A DNA stretch of 64,000 nt from Mucilaginibacter empetricola (GCF_024808665.1 NZ_JANUBZ010000012.1:1-64000), one strand, 5' to 3'; positions 16,913 to 26,658 are shown, counted from the stretch's first letter. The notes: generated by a model not told the origin, from the letters alone. Program-made: numbers and translations.

Positions 16913-18328
16913 ATGAAATACTCTCAAAGACTTTTATTGATTTTGGTGATAGTGACAGCTTCGTCTTGCTCTATCTTTAGACCCCAACCCAAAATGAACG
17001 AAGCGCCCGTTGGCACGATTTTTCAATCTATACATGATCAATATTATCAAGCCTTGAAAAGGCTCGATTTCGATGACGAACCTTTTATGATAAACCCAAT
17101 GGAGGCAGATGTTACAGTTACAAACGTCGAAACAACTACGTCGCAGGGTGGGCTAAAGGCATTCATCGTAACGGGAAATTATAAATACGTAGCAACCGCG
17201 CAAAATGCTTTGACACGCACATTAGTGGCCCCTCCTTCCACGCCAGCAGCTTCAGGCGATACTAGTGTAATGTTCGCTAAGTACACAACAAAAAAATACG
17301 ACTTCAATAAAGAGATAGATACGTTGGCGCTAATGATTAAAAATGCCGCCATTTCGTTTGTCAACACGCCCAATCTCGGGCCGTTAAACGATCATCAATT
17401 TACACTTGACCTTACCTTTTCCTATAACAATGACGGCACAGTGTCAATAAACTGGCCCTTATCTTCCGTCTTCGGGTTAACGGCTTCTTATGAGAAAAGC
17501 TTTCAAAGTGGTAATGAAATTAAGCTGAAGTTCGATGTTATTAAAAAAGAACAAATGTTTTCAAGCCGGAAGGCATACGAAGATGCTTACAAAAGCAAAG
17601 GTTTTGAGACATTCAATGATAAATTGGAAACCAAGGACCTACCCGATAAAATGACCCTGGATGCGCCTCCACCTAGAGTACAGGGTAATTTAAATTCTTG
17701 TGTGGGCTGGGCGATTGGTTATACTTATTTGAGCACGGTTTGGAAGGAATATCTGGAACGGGTTGCCGGTGACACAAGTAAGAAATTGGCTTGGACGGAA
17801 GACTTGGAAAGAAGTCCCAACTTTATCTATGACCAGTTACAGGAAAAATGTAGTACAATAAACATTCAGGCTGCACTTGATCAGGTTATAAAATATGGAG
17901 ATTGTTCTGTAACAACAATGCCTATCGTTAACGATTGTTCAAAACTGGCCCCACCTACACATGCCCAAATTGCTGCGGCCCAAGAAATCAAAGGTGCTAT
18001 CGGCAATACATGGCATAATCTAGACCCCAATGATATTGACCAAATCAAATTGTGTCTGGCTAACCACCGGCCGGTCATTGTGGCATTTTATATGTCGCAG
18101 TCCTTTAAAGATATGTGGTTCAACGGCAATCACATCTGGTCATCAGTAAACAGTCCTTATTCTTCGGGACACTGCGTTTGCATTATTGGTTATGACAATG
18201 CTACCCAAATGTTCAAAGTGCAAAATCAATGGGATACAAGTAAGTGCCTTGTAAAGGAGGGTTACTTTTACGTTACTTATGATATGGTGAAAAGCGGTTG
18301 TTTCAGAGAAGCATATATATTCTATTAA
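16913..18328 (+). CDS. Lipoprotein with a C-terminal papain-like (C1) cysteine peptidase domain
   Basis: 471 residues. Type II signal (LLLILVIVTASSCS, lipobox Cys at 19). The ~230-residue N-terminal part is beta-like with no recognised fold. From ~250 it reads as a C1-family peptidase: Gln257 in VQGNLNSCVGWA, nucleophile Cys263, His420 in SSGHCVCIIGYD, and Asn438 in KVQNQWD, so the catalytic set is intact. Several extra cysteines (313, 331, 342, 381) may form disulphides. It follows the ATPase gene but has its own upstream gap of 277 bp. Probably an outer-surface or periplasmic protease; whether it is element cargo is unclear. Confidence 0.85.
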   Translation: MKYSQRLLLILVIVTASSCSIFRPQPKMNEAPVGTIFQSIHDQYYQALKRLDFDDEPFMINPMEADVTVTNVETTTSQGGLKAFIVTGNYKYVATAQNALTRTLVAPPSTPAASGDTSVMFAKYTTKKYDFNKEIDTLALMIKNAAISFVNTPNLGPLNDHQFTLDLTFSYNNDGTVSINWPLSSVFGLTASYEKSFQSGNEIKLKFDVIKKEQMFSSRKAYEDAYKSKGFETFNDKLETKDLPDKMTLDAPPPRVQGNLNSCVGWAIGYTYLSTVWKEYLERVAGDTSKKLAWTEDLERSPNFIYDQLQEKCSTINIQAALDQVIKYGDCSVTTMPIVNDCSKLAPPTHAQIAAAQEIKGAIGNTWHNLDPNDIDQIKLCLANHRPVIVAFYMSQSFKDMWFNGNHIWSSVNSPYSSGHCVCIIGYDNATQMFKVQNQWDTSKCLVKEGYFYVTYDMVKSGCFREAYIFY

Positions 18329-18440
18329 CTGCAAACTCTCGTATGAGAATTTAAATTATCTGCATTTGTAATTGCTTGTAAGTCATTTATAAAGTTCGAC
18401 ATTTCGCTTGTTCCGCCTATCTTTTTTTGTTTTTGGAGCA

Positions 18441-18475
18441 GATGTCATACACAAGCAGCATCATCCGAAGTCAAA
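18441..18475 (+). repeat. Degenerate copy of the interspersed hairpin repeat
   Basis: AGATGTCATACACAAGCAGC followed by ATCATCCGAAGTC resembles the left half of the repeat seen at 23807, 24411 and 27947, in the same orientation. The right arm of the hairpin has been lost. Confidence 0.4.
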
Positions 18476-18490
18476 AAATAGTAAAGCGAA

Positions 18491-19912
18491 TCACTTTATT
18501 ACTATAACTACAGCGCTTGCTGCAGGCACCTTTATACCAAAACTACTCTTGCCTATCTTGGACTCATCCTGATGTGCCGGCGAAAAACTACCATCGCTTT
18601 GTACCGTAGCACCTGCAAAAGTGATCCCGGTTGTTGAATCAACTGCGGGGGCAGTGAGGCTCATAACATTAATGCTGGTAACTGTTTTGCCTGCATTTAC
18701 AATAAGCGAAATATCCTTTGTCTGCTCTTTATTGATGATGGTTATTGTATAACCGCCATTTGTGCTGCAGGCGTAGACGTTATAATTGGAGTTATTATTA
18801 ACAATATTAACAGGAATAATTGTTCCACCGGATGCACCGTATTTGAAGGCCAGCATTGCATAATATACGGCGTTCGTGGTGCATTGACCGTTAGACGCGA
18901 CAGTTATTGGTGAATAAACCAATTCGCCACCATGAAAATTGATACCTTGTCCGTTGTTGGCAGCTACCGCCCACATTAAGTCCAACGCCCATAGCGTTCC
19001 CGCAAAAGCATCGCTTACACCTGGTTTACCGCCGCCCCAAATACTGTTGGTCTCAGTGATGCGATAGGGCAAACCTGCCTGTTTTGAAGATTTATCTAAA
19101 GTCTGCAGATAGGGAATCAGGGTATCATCTCCGGAAAGTATGGTTTGGCAATTAATGTAAGGAGATGAGGCCGGGCCGTCGTTGTAATAATGAGCATCGA
19201 GGAGAACAATATTTCTGGAATTGTTTGCTGCAAATGTTTGCGCCCATTCCAGGTGATCACTTACGTCCGGCCCGGCGAATTGTGCCTCGGGTATCTGTGT
19301 TTTTATGGGTGCGAAATTAGCCATCCATTCACTTTGAAAGTCATATACAGAATAACCTGCTGGCCTGTAACCTAAATCGAAATAATCAGGCTCATTGCCT
19401 ATTTGTAACGTATAAAGGTTAGCGCCGAGTTGCTGATAAAGATATTTGGCTTCGTCTATAGAAGCATTAATATTATTATGCCCCAGGTTAAGTCCGAAAA
19501 TAACCTGCCAATTGGTTTTTCGTGAAAAAGCTGCAAGTCTGTCAATACCTAGGGTAGTGAGCACATCAAAATGAGTATCAGCATTAAATCCGTCGCCGAT
19601 CCAATCGGTCTCATCACTGCTATTGCCGCCCATCCGTATAACTCCCGGTCCAAGGTTTTTGATTAACTGCACCATTACCGCGTTACTGGCATCCAGGTAT
19701 TCCGGATTACGGGATAAAATCCAGTTCTCAAAACTTAGTCCTTCAAAATTTTGCGGAATAGCATTTGCAGGGTGATCGATATCAAGCGTTAGAATCCCAT
19801 CCGTTTTTAAATCGAGCGGTGGTGCAGGTTGGGGATCAGGCAGTAGATCGCTTTTTTTAACGCAGGCACTTAAAATTAATAGACAAAGTGCGAGTATGCA
19901 GATTTTTTTCAT
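18491..19912 (-). CDS. GH79-like glycoside hydrolase, lipoprotein
   Basis: 473 residues from the ATG at 19912 (a longer start at 19936 is less likely), with a lipobox LSAC. A (beta/alpha)8-type catalytic domain carries LQIGNEPDYFDLG with the likely acid/base Glu174, and YRITETNSIWGGG with the likely nucleophile Glu287. FEGLSFENWIL near the N-terminus and a C-terminal beta domain (~390-473) fit the glucuronidase/heparanase-like GH79 group (clan GH-A). Probably removes uronic acid or related sugars from polysaccharides at the cell surface. Monocistronic. It is divergent from the regulator/permease fusion gene. The GH79 assignment is by motif recall and a neighbouring clan-A family is possible. 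Confidence 0.82.
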   Translation of the reverse strand: MKKICILALCLLILSACVKKSDLLPDPQPAPPLDLKTDGILTLDIDHPANAIPQNFEGLSFENWILSRNPEYLDASNAVMVQLIKNLGPGVIRMGGNSSDETDWIGDGFNADTHFDVLTTLGIDRLAAFSRKTNWQVIFGLNLGHNNINASIDEAKYLYQQLGANLYTLQIGNEPDYFDLGYRPAGYSVYDFQSEWMANFAPIKTQIPEAQFAGPDVSDHLEWAQTFAANNSRNIVLLDAHYYNDGPASSPYINCQTILSGDDTLIPYLQTLDKSSKQAGLPYRITETNSIWGGGKPGVSDAFAGTLWALDLMWAVAANNGQGINFHGGELVYSPITVASNGQCTTNAVYYAMLAFKYGASGGTIIPVNIVNNNSNYNVYACSTNGGYTITIINKEQTKDISLIVNAGKTVTSINVMSLTAPAVDSTTGITFAGATVQSDGSFSPAHQDESKIGKSSFGIKVPAASAVVIVIK

Positions 19913-20114
19913 TGTGACGGGGCCCGGTAAATACAAATAAACGTACCAAATAACTTAATAAAGTTTTAGCCCCATACGTGTATAACTTTATATTTGAAAC
20001 AGTTCACTGTTTTTAATTATGCTCCATTTAAAATCGAACGCCCAATGTCCGGTTTTGTTACATAAGCCCGCAGCGGGTTTTATATAACAGGCTAATCATC
20101 AGAAAATTGCTAAA

Positions 20115-23100
20115 TTGGAACACGGATTGAACCTGATAAAACATTTGGCTTATTTTCAAATCTATATCAACGTTTTTGACCTGTTGTTCTTCGGAGCTGC
20201 AGCTATGGGGCTAACTTTCAGCCTGCTGCTATGGTTTCCAAAAAAATCAGGCCGGAAAACTAACCGTTTGCTTAGCCTTATACTAACTACGCTGGTGTCG
20301 TGGGTAGTTTGGGCATCCTGCATCGATATAAGACCCGAAAGCTATTCCCTTCCAAGGAACGGTGTACCGCTACAATTTTTGCTGGTACTTGGCCCTTTGC
20401 TGTTTTTTTACGTTCGCAGCATAATCAAGCCTCAACAAAAATTCATAGTTAAGGATCTGCTGCATTTCGTTCCATTTTTGTTAGCGCAGGGCATACAGCT
20501 TATCCAAAGTGTGTATACAGCTGATGTCAGCCCGGTCTATAAACTATGGAATTCGATATTGCAATTGCTGGCATGTATTTCAGTTGTTATTTATTTGTAT
20601 AAAAGCAAACAGCTGATTAAATATCCTGGCCGGGGAGCGTCAATCAGCCGTTATGAATTACAATGGTTGCGGCGGTTATTGTTTGGTTTTGACCTGCTGC
20701 TTGTGGTATTGGCGTTTTACGTTGTAATAGGCCTCCTTTTTTATAATTCTGGTTTAAGCGTACACGCCTGGTACCCGTTTTATCTGCTTTTGTCAGCAAT
20801 TATTGTGTGGATATCGGCTGAAGCATTTTTAAAACCCGAAAGCAAAAAAATTGAAATATCCGGACGCGAGCTTTCTGCTCCACAATCCTTGTCGCCTGAT
20901 AAGCTGATACAACGGGGCTATTGGCTGCGGCACCAAATGAAGGTGAACCGGTATTACCTGGATGCGGAACTAACCTCAAATTCATTGGCCAAAAAGCTTG
21001 GCATCTCTATCCACGAATTATCGAGGATCATCAACACCGGCTTACGAAAAAACTTTAACGATTTTGTTAATGAATTCCGGATAAAGGACGTGGCCCTGAA
21101 AATGAAGGACCCTGCATATGACCGGATAACACTTTTAGGTATTGCTTACGATTGCGGGTTTAACTCCAAAACCACTTTTAACCGGGCATTTAAAGAAAAT
21201 ACCGGCAAAAGCCCGGCAGAATATAAGCGCAAACTGAAAAAAGGACGACCGAATCATGATTTGGAACTTCTTTCAGGTACTACAACTATAATTTCGTGTC
21301 ACAATACCATTCCCGATTGGTCTGGTGAGAAATTAAACCGCAATTATATGTTTCGTAATTATTTAAAAATAGCCTGGCGCAATATGCTGTACAACAAAGT
21401 TTACAGCGCGCTCAACATTGTTGGCCTGGCTACCGGTATGGCCGTGGCGCTGCTGATTGGTTTATGGGTAAGCTATCAGTATTCTTATGACCGCTTCCTG
21501 CCTGATTATAAGCAAGCGTACCAGGTAGAAATGAACCTTACCTCGCAGCACGATGGTACAACTACGCAAACTTCCATCGCCCTTCCCTTGGTTAAAGTTT
21601 TGCGGGAAGAAATACCCGGGGTAAAGTATGTGACCGAAACCGACAATATGGGCCGGATGAACCACGATCTTTTAGTAGGTGATAAAAAGCTGTACCTGGG
21701 CGGCGGAGCAGCCGGGGCCGATTTCTTTAAAATATTTCAATATCCGTTTGTTAAAGGCAATGCCAATTCAGCGTTGACGGATATGTATTCCATCGTACTC
21801 ACCGAATCTACCGCCAAAGCATTATTTGGTGATGCTGACCCGATGGGGAAAATGGTACGTTTTGATAACGTACAGAACATGAAGGTTACCGGCGTTATTA
21901 AAGATATCCCCAAAAATGCCTCAATGCAATTTAATTATATAACGCCTTTTGCTTATTCGGAAGCAACACAAGGCTGGATAAAAGAAGGGCGAACCAAATG
22001 GACCTACAATTCCTTCTCTGCCTATGTGGCCCTGGAGCCGGGCGCCAGCTATGCACAACTTGCGCCAAAAATCAGGAATATTGTAAATAAACGAAGCCCC
22101 GAGATGCGGACGCTGAAACCGGCGGTGTTTATGCACCCATTAAAGGATTGGCATTTATACAACGATTTTAAGAACGGAAAGGTAGCAGGCGGATTTGTGG
22201 ATTATGTGCGCTTGTTTAGTATCATCGGAATATTGGTATTGGCGATAGCCTGCATTAATTTCATGAACCTTTCCACAGCGCGGTCAGAAAAACGGGCAAG
22301 AGAAGTTGGGGTTCGCAAAGCGATCGGCTCGGGACGCATTGATCTTGTTTACCAATTTTTGCTGGAGTCTGTTTTGATCACGTCCATTTCGTTTCTGCTG
22401 GGTTTGCTTTTTGTTCAATTGGCGCTGCCGTCGTTCAATACTTTAACAGGTTCTTACATCAGTATCCCGTATGACAATGTCATTTTTTGGTGCATCATGA
22501 TTGGTTTTGTGCTGCTTACCGGACTGGCGGCTGGCAGCAGGCCTGCGTTTTACTTATCGGCATTCAACCCTGTCAGGGTGCTGAAAGGAAGTATCCAGGC
22601 AGGCAAAGCCGCCACACTACCGCGTAAAATATTGGTGGTGGCACAATTTACCTGCTCAATAGCATTAATCATCAGCACCGTAATTGTTTACCAGCAAATA
22701 CAGTTTGTGAAGAACCGGCCAACAGGCTACAGTGCCGACCGGCTGGTAATGACCGATATGAACGGCGACCTTTACCAGCATTATGATGCCTTACGAAACG
22801 AATTGCTGTCGTCGGGATTAGTGGAGAGCGTAGCGTCATCCACATCACCGGCAACACAGGTGTATAGTCATTTTTCATTGGAGAAATGGCCGGGTAAACT
22901 TGCAGGGGAAGAAACAGTTAACATCGGCGCCATCTGGATATCCGACGATTATTTTAAAACCATGGGCATGACCTTTGCTGCAGGCCACAATTTCACAGGC
23001 GATTGGAAAAGCGATACGCTCAATGTTGTCGTAAACGAAGCGATGGTGAGGCGCATCGGACTTAAAGACCCAATCAATCAACTGATAAAGATCAATTTTG

Positions 23101-23738
23101 GCAACACGCCGGTCAGAATTATCGGTGTTGTTAAAGATGCATTGATGGATTCTCCTTACACACCTGTTGCTCCTGCCGTTTTCGGGCATAACCCTTTTGG
23201 GTCCGTCATCACCTATCGCTTGCAAAAAAATGCTGATACGCATACGGCAATAGAAAAAATCGGGAAGGTATTTGAAAGATATAACCCTGCTTACCCTTAT
23301 CAATATAAATTTGTAGATGAAGAGTATGCAAGCAAATTTAACCTGGAGGTTTTGGTAGGTAAATTAGCAGGCACCTTTGCTACGCTCGCCATATTTATTT
23401 CGTGCCTTGGCTTATTCGGCCTTGCCGCTTATGTTGCCGAACAGCGTACCAAGGAGATCGGCATCCGCAAAGTTTTGGGTGCATCAATTGCACAGGTATG
23501 GATGATGTTATCGCGCGATTTTGTTGTGCTGGTGCTCATCAGTTGCGTCATTGCTTCGCCGCTGGCACTCTACTTTTTAAGTAATTGGCTTCAAAAATAC
23601 GAATATCATGTCAAGATAGGTCCGGGCGTATTTATTGCTTCGGCCGTAGCGGCCCTCATCATCACTTTGTTCACTATCAGTTTCCAGGCCATAAAAGCTG
23701 CATTGACCAACCCAGTGCGCAGTTTGCGCTCAGAATAA
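20115..23738 (+). CDS. AraC-type membrane regulator fused to an FtsX/MacB-type permease
   Basis: 1207 residues in one uninterrupted frame. Residues ~20-240 hold about seven hydrophobic helices, followed by an AraC-type HTH (~281-374: ISIHELSRIINTGLRKNFND and LGIAYDCGFNSKTTFNRAFK). A ~37-residue linker leads to a complete ABC permease starting near Met412 (MFRNYLKIAWRNML), with a MacB-like periplasmic domain, a central FtsX domain (SEKRAREVGVRKAIGSGR) and a C-terminal one (AEQRTKEIGIRKVLGAS). Each half alone is a normal Bacteroidota protein. An internal ATG at 21348 could also give a separate permease. No ATPase gene is adjacent. A terminator follows. Confidence 0.9.
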   Translation: MEHGLNLIKHLAYFQIYINVFDLLFFGAAAMGLTFSLLLWFPKKSGRKTNRLLSLILTTLVSWVVWASCIDIRPESYSLPRNGVPLQFLLVLGPLLFFYVRSIIKPQQKFIVKDLLHFVPFLLAQGIQLIQSVYTADVSPVYKLWNSILQLLACISVVIYLYKSKQLIKYPGRGASISRYELQWLRRLLFGFDLLLVVLAFYVVIGLLFYNSGLSVHAWYPFYLLLSAIIVWISAEAFLKPESKKIEISGRELSAPQSLSPDKLIQRGYWLRHQMKVNRYYLDAELTSNSLAKKLGISIHELSRIINTGLRKNFNDFVNEFRIKDVALKMKDPAYDRITLLGIAYDCGFNSKTTFNRAFKENTGKSPAEYKRKLKKGRPNHDLELLSGTTTIISCHNTIPDWSGEKLNRNYMFRNYLKIAWRNMLYNKVYSALNIVGLATGMAVALLIGLWVSYQYSYDRFLPDYKQAYQVEMNLTSQHDGTTTQTSIALPLVKVLREEIPGVKYVTETDNMGRMNHDLLVGDKKLYLGGGAAGADFFKIFQYPFVKGNANSALTDMYSIVLTESTAKALFGDADPMGKMVRFDNVQNMKVTGVIKDIPKNASMQFNYITPFAYSEATQGWIKEGRTKWTYNSFSAYVALEPGASYAQLAPKIRNIVNKRSPEMRTLKPAVFMHPLKDWHLYNDFKNGKVAGGFVDYVRLFSIIGILVLAIACINFMNLSTARSEKRAREVGVRKAIGSGRIDLVYQFLLESVLITSISFLLGLLFVQLALPSFNTLTGSYISIPYDNVIFWCIMIGFVLLTGLAAGSRPAFYLSAFNPVRVLKGSIQAGKAATLPRKILVVAQFTCSIALIISTVIVYQQIQFVKNRPTGYSADRLVMTDMNGDLYQHYDALRNELLSSGLVESVASSTSPATQVYSHFSLEKWPGKLAGEETVNIGAIWISDDYFKTMGMTFAAGHNFTGDWKSDTLNVVVNEAMVRRIGLKDPINQLIKINFGNTPVRIIGVVKDALMDSPYTPVAPAVFGHNPFGSVITYRLQKNADTHTAIEKIGKVFERYNPAYPYQYKFVDEEYASKFNLEVLVGKLAGTFATLAIFISCLGLFGLAAYVAEQRTKEIGIRKVLGASIAQVWMMLSRDFVVLVLISCVIASPLALYFLSNWLQKYEYHVKIGPGVFIASAVAALIITLFTISFQAIKAALTNPVRSLRSE

Positions 23739-23766
23739 TTTGTGTTAGCGCTATCTTTTTTAAGTC

Positions 23767-23801
23767 AAAAGTCTTTAGGCGTAAGTCTGAAGACTTTTTT
23801 T
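23767..23801 (+). terminator. Rho-independent terminator after the fusion gene
   Basis: AAAAGTCTT (23767-23775) pairs with AAGACTTTT (23790-23798), followed by T's. The loop contains GTAAGTCT, which also occurs in the terminator at 41099. Confidence 0.8.
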
Positions 23802-23806
23802 GTTGT

Positions 23807-23877
23807 GTAGATGCAATCTACAGACATAGTCGTCCGAAGTCGGAGACATTCGGACAGCGGGACATTCAGACAGCGAC
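23807..23877 (+). repeat. Interspersed hairpin repeat, copy A
   Basis: A short hairpin GTAGAT-gca-ATCTAC (23807-23821) is followed by a second one with arms GTCCGAA (23832-23838) and TTCGGAC (23849-23855), then a tandem GACATTC(G/A)GACAGCG motif. Lies between convergent genes. Confidence 0.75.
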
Positions 23878-23893
23878 GGATGATATGGGGCGA

Positions 23894-24325
23894 TTAATTG
23901 CCGGGAACTGTTACCTGTGATGCAACTGCATACCAGCGGCCGTTACGTTTTTCATAAACATCCAAATAACATGTAGTAACCGTGAATTCTTTTTGGGCAG
24001 CTTTACCATGTATAGTGGAAGTTGCGTTCACCAAACCGACATCGCCCAAAACACGCACGCGGACACTATCCACTTTGGAAGAAAAGAATTCCTGATCGGT
24101 AGACAAAAGATTTTTCAAAAGATCTTTTTTATGAAATATTTTCCCGCCAGGTGACACCAACTCCATATCATCGGCATAGATGCCGCTCATAGTCGCAGTG
24201 TCGCGGGTGATAAAGGAAGAGATCCATTTTTCGTTTAACTCTTTAAGCTTTTTGATGTCAGCTTCCTGGGCCGATGCTATTTGTATGGAAAGGCTTAGTA
24301 ATAATAACAAAATGCAGTTTTTCAT
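23894..24325 (-). CDS. Secreted NTF2-like (DUF4440-type) protein
   Basis: About 143 residues from the ATG at 24325 (one two codons upstream is equally possible). A signal peptide (MKNCILLLLLSLSIQIASAQ) precedes a small alpha+beta barrel-like domain: LNEKWISSFITRDTATMSGI, then YADDMELVSPGGKIFHKKDL, and a C-terminal beta part ending in VYEKRNGRWYAVASQ. This is the pattern of DUF4440/SnoaL-like NTF2-fold proteins, a fold used for diverse binding or catalytic tasks, so no substrate can be named. Convergent with the fusion gene, separated by a terminator and repeat copy A. Confidence 0.85.
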   Translation of the reverse strand: MKNCILLLLLSLSIQIASAQEADIKKLKELNEKWISSFITRDTATMSGIYADDMELVSPGGKIFHKKDLLKNLLSTDQEFFSSKVDSVRVRVLGDVGLVNATSTIHGKAAQKEFTVTTCYLDVYEKRNGRWYAVASQVTVPGN

Positions 24326-24410
24326 AAGCAATTGCCAATTTTGAATATAAAGATCGGCGTTATTACCTAATGTAATTGTTAAAACAAGTTAAAAGGTGTT
24401 AAATCATGGC

Positions 24411-24478
24411 GAGATGCAATTTACAGACATGATCGTTCGAAGTCAGAGACATTCGAACAGCGAGACATTCGGACAGCG
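24411..24478 (+). repeat. Interspersed hairpin repeat, copy B
   Basis: Same layout as copy A, but arms are GTTCGAA (24435-24441) and TTCGAAC (24452-24458): both sides have changed together, so pairing is kept. The tandem GACATTC motif is also present. Located between two minus-strand genes. Confidence 0.75.
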
Positions 24479-24500
24479 ATTAGCTTTTAGCGTTATTGCA

Positions 24501-25325
24501 TTAACTGGACAGCAGTTTATACCTTTGCTTTAGCAGTTTCAGCATATATACATTAATATTCCATTGATTTACCACCGGCAAGCCTTTGTAAGGCAACGTA
24601 AGCAAATAAGGAAACGGTCCAAACTCAGGCGTGATAGTTAAAAGAGACTCACCGCGTTCCAGGCGGAATTTTACAATGGCATCCCACCAGGCTAGATGTG
24701 CGTCAACTTCATTTTTCCATTCCGCAGCACTCGGGTCAGAGATTTGGGCAGATTGTGAATGGCCAACGCGGGCATGTATGTGAACCGATCTGCTGACGGC
24801 AAAATTTACGGCATCGGCTTGCTGTTCCAATAAACTTTCCGACACATTACACCAATGAGAGAAATCAGCGGTAATAACCAAATCCGGATTATCGGTAAGT
24901 AATTGACGAGTAATGTGTGCAGCAAATAAGGCTTTGTTACGATGTGTTTCATGTGCAATAACTACGCCGGTGGCCCGGCTTATTGTGGCCGCCAATTCAA
25001 ACAATTCGCGGTTTTCATCAGCGGTGTAGTAATCTTTGCCGGTTTGTGAGTCGATCAATACTGGATTCAGCGCGGTTATATTCTCCAGATGCTTTTTAAA
25101 ATCCTGCTTGTGCTGTTCCAGGTCTTTTTCAAAGGATTGATAATACTGGCCGATGAGCAACAGGTCGTGTTTTTTTAAAGCGGTTACTATCTCGTGTTTT
25201 TCATCCGCATCAAATGGAATGGGGGTTTCCACTCCATCATACCCAGCATCCTTTACCCTGGAACAAAAAGCATCCCACGACATATTTTCACAGCCCCATC
25301 GCGGGCAAAAGAATTTAATTTCCAT
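24501..25325 (-). CDS. Sugar phosphate isomerase/epimerase-like TIM-barrel protein
   Basis: 274 residues with no signal peptide, so cytoplasmic. Fits the xylose-isomerase-like/AP-endonuclease-2 TIM-barrel superfamily: the start contains FFCPRWGCENMSWDAFCSRV, then GYDGVETPIPFDAD. Candidate metal ligands are in VIAHETHRNK, ITADFSHWCN, HIHARVGHSQ and ITPEFGPFPY, giving the usual His/Glu/Asp set at strand ends. The substrate is probably a sugar or sugar-like compound (inference). Monocistronic, about 170 bp upstream of the NTF2-like gene on the same strand. Confidence 0.85.
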   Translation of the reverse strand: MEIKFFCPRWGCENMSWDAFCSRVKDAGYDGVETPIPFDADEKHEIVTALKKHDLLLIGQYYQSFEKDLEQHKQDFKKHLENITALNPVLIDSQTGKDYYTADENRELFELAATISRATGVVIAHETHRNKALFAAHITRQLLTDNPDLVITADFSHWCNVSESLLEQQADAVNFAVSRSVHIHARVGHSQSAQISDPSAAEWKNEVDAHLAWWDAIVKFRLERGESLLTITPEFGPFPYLLTLPYKGLPVVNQWNINVYMLKLLKQRYKLLSS

Positions 25326-25507
25326 AATATAATTGCCTTTGTTATGCTTGGCTACCCCATATTCGGCTGCGCGCGCCTAATCATCATGTAAATTAACATT
25401 AAAAACTTTAGACAGCAGGGGTTTAGCATTTAATCCAGGCAATATATAAATAACTGCGGCTGTAACCCGGCAATAAAAAGTATCGTCATAACACCAAACG
25501 TCAAAAA

Positions 25508-26512
25508 ATGAACATACCATCTGTTATTCGGAATTTACGGGCTCTTTTAATACCATTTCTCTTTATTTTAGCGTCATCGGTAGCGCATGGCCAGGAAAAA
25601 GACAGCATTTACAGCAAAAAACAACTAGAGCCCGGAGTAAAGAAAATATTGATAGACGGGAAATTTTGGGTTTGGACTCAAAAAATAGGCGACGGGAAAA
25701 TCAATGTATTGCTATTGCACGGCGGTCCGGGGCAATCACATGAGTATTTTGAGATATTTTCAAAGTACCTTCCAAAAACTGGAATTACCATTTACTATTA
25801 TGACCAATTCGGCTCCTATTTTTCTCAGCAGCCAACACAGCAGCAATTAGCAGATACCAGTATATGGAAAGTTTCGCGCTATGTTGATGAAATTGAGCAA
25901 GTGCGTAAGGGCCTGAAACTTGAAAAGTTTTTCATATACGGACACTCGTACGGTGCATTGCTTGCGCTTGCTTATAGTTATAAATATCAGGACCATGTTA
26001 AGGGCATGATATTTTCAGATATGAACCCTTTTCCTAAAGACTTTGACCAAAGGATGTCCTTTATCAGTAAACAAACCGACAGCTTATTATCCGTAACCAA
26101 ACAGTTTAATGGACTTATGCAAAACAAAAAGCAGGGATTAGCTTACGATCAAAAACTATATCAAACAGCATTTGACAGCGTATTCACCCGAAATTTTGTA
26201 TTGAGATTAGATACATTGCCTGATGCGCTTTTAAGAACTAAAGCTCATAAAAATTACGAGGTAGCACAAAAGATAGGACCATCCACATTCTCGCTTAATT
26301 ACGGGGCAATGATTCCTAAAATAAACGTCCCGGTTTTGTTGATCCGCGGCGAGTATGATTTTATTATAAGTACAGAACAGATCAAAAATCTGAATAAATT
26401 GTTCCCGAGAGCTGAATACTATATAGTACCAAATGCAGGTCATGTCTGCTTTGTGGACAATCCTACTGGGTATTTTCCAGCGTTGATTGATTTTATTAAA
26501 CGCAATAATTAA
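25508..26512 (+). CDS. Secreted alpha/beta hydrolase, proline iminopeptidase-like (S33)
   Basis: 334 residues. N-terminal signal peptide (LLIPFLFILASSVAHGQ). The fold markers of S33 peptidases are present: oxyanion motif LLHGGPGQSHEY near 70-80, nucleophile elbow YGHSYGALLAL near 145, acid in LIRGEYDFI near 282 and His in VPNAGHVCFVD near 315. The HGGPG motif is characteristic of prolyl aminopeptidases and relatives. The protein lacks a large extra insert, so it may hydrolyse short peptides or esters in the periplasm. Stand-alone gene on the plus strand, followed by the duplicated promoter region. Confidence 0.88.
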   Translation: MNIPSVIRNLRALLIPFLFILASSVAHGQEKDSIYSKKQLEPGVKKILIDGKFWVWTQKIGDGKINVLLLHGGPGQSHEYFEIFSKYLPKTGITIYYYDQFGSYFSQQPTQQQLADTSIWKVSRYVDEIEQVRKGLKLEKFFIYGHSYGALLALAYSYKYQDHVKGMIFSDMNPFPKDFDQRMSFISKQTDSLLSVTKQFNGLMQNKKQGLAYDQKLYQTAFDSVFTRNFVLRLDTLPDALLRTKAHKNYEVAQKIGPSTFSLNYGAMIPKINVPVLLIRGEYDFIISTEQIKNLNKLFPRAEYYIVPNAGHVCFVDNPTGYFPALIDFIKRNN

Positions 26513-26542
26513 TCTCAATTCAAACATACGTTCCGCTTGACC

Positions 26543-26649
26543 AAATAATCGATTTATTAGTACCTCTACCGTCAATTAATCACATAAATGTTCCTTACTT
26601 TTATCAGATAGAACTTTTTGTTTTTTTATAAAATATCATCATGATAGCT
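26543..26649 (+). repeat. Promoter-region duplication, upstream copy
   Basis: About 105 bp, roughly 75-80% similar by eye to 26696-26800, which precedes the TlpA gene. Shared blocks include AAATAAT(C/T)GATTTATTAG and AATGTTCCTTAC. The copied start region ATGATAGCTT is followed within 11 codons by a stop, so it encodes nothing long. Confidence 0.7.
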
Positions 26650-26658
26650 TATCGCCTT

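Noticed and set aside
20115..21347. Interpretation of the regulator/permease fusion as a missed stop or sequencing frameshift
   Set aside because: The frame is open through the linker without a stop, and both halves are in the same frame. It cannot be excluded, but nothing in the sequence points to an error.
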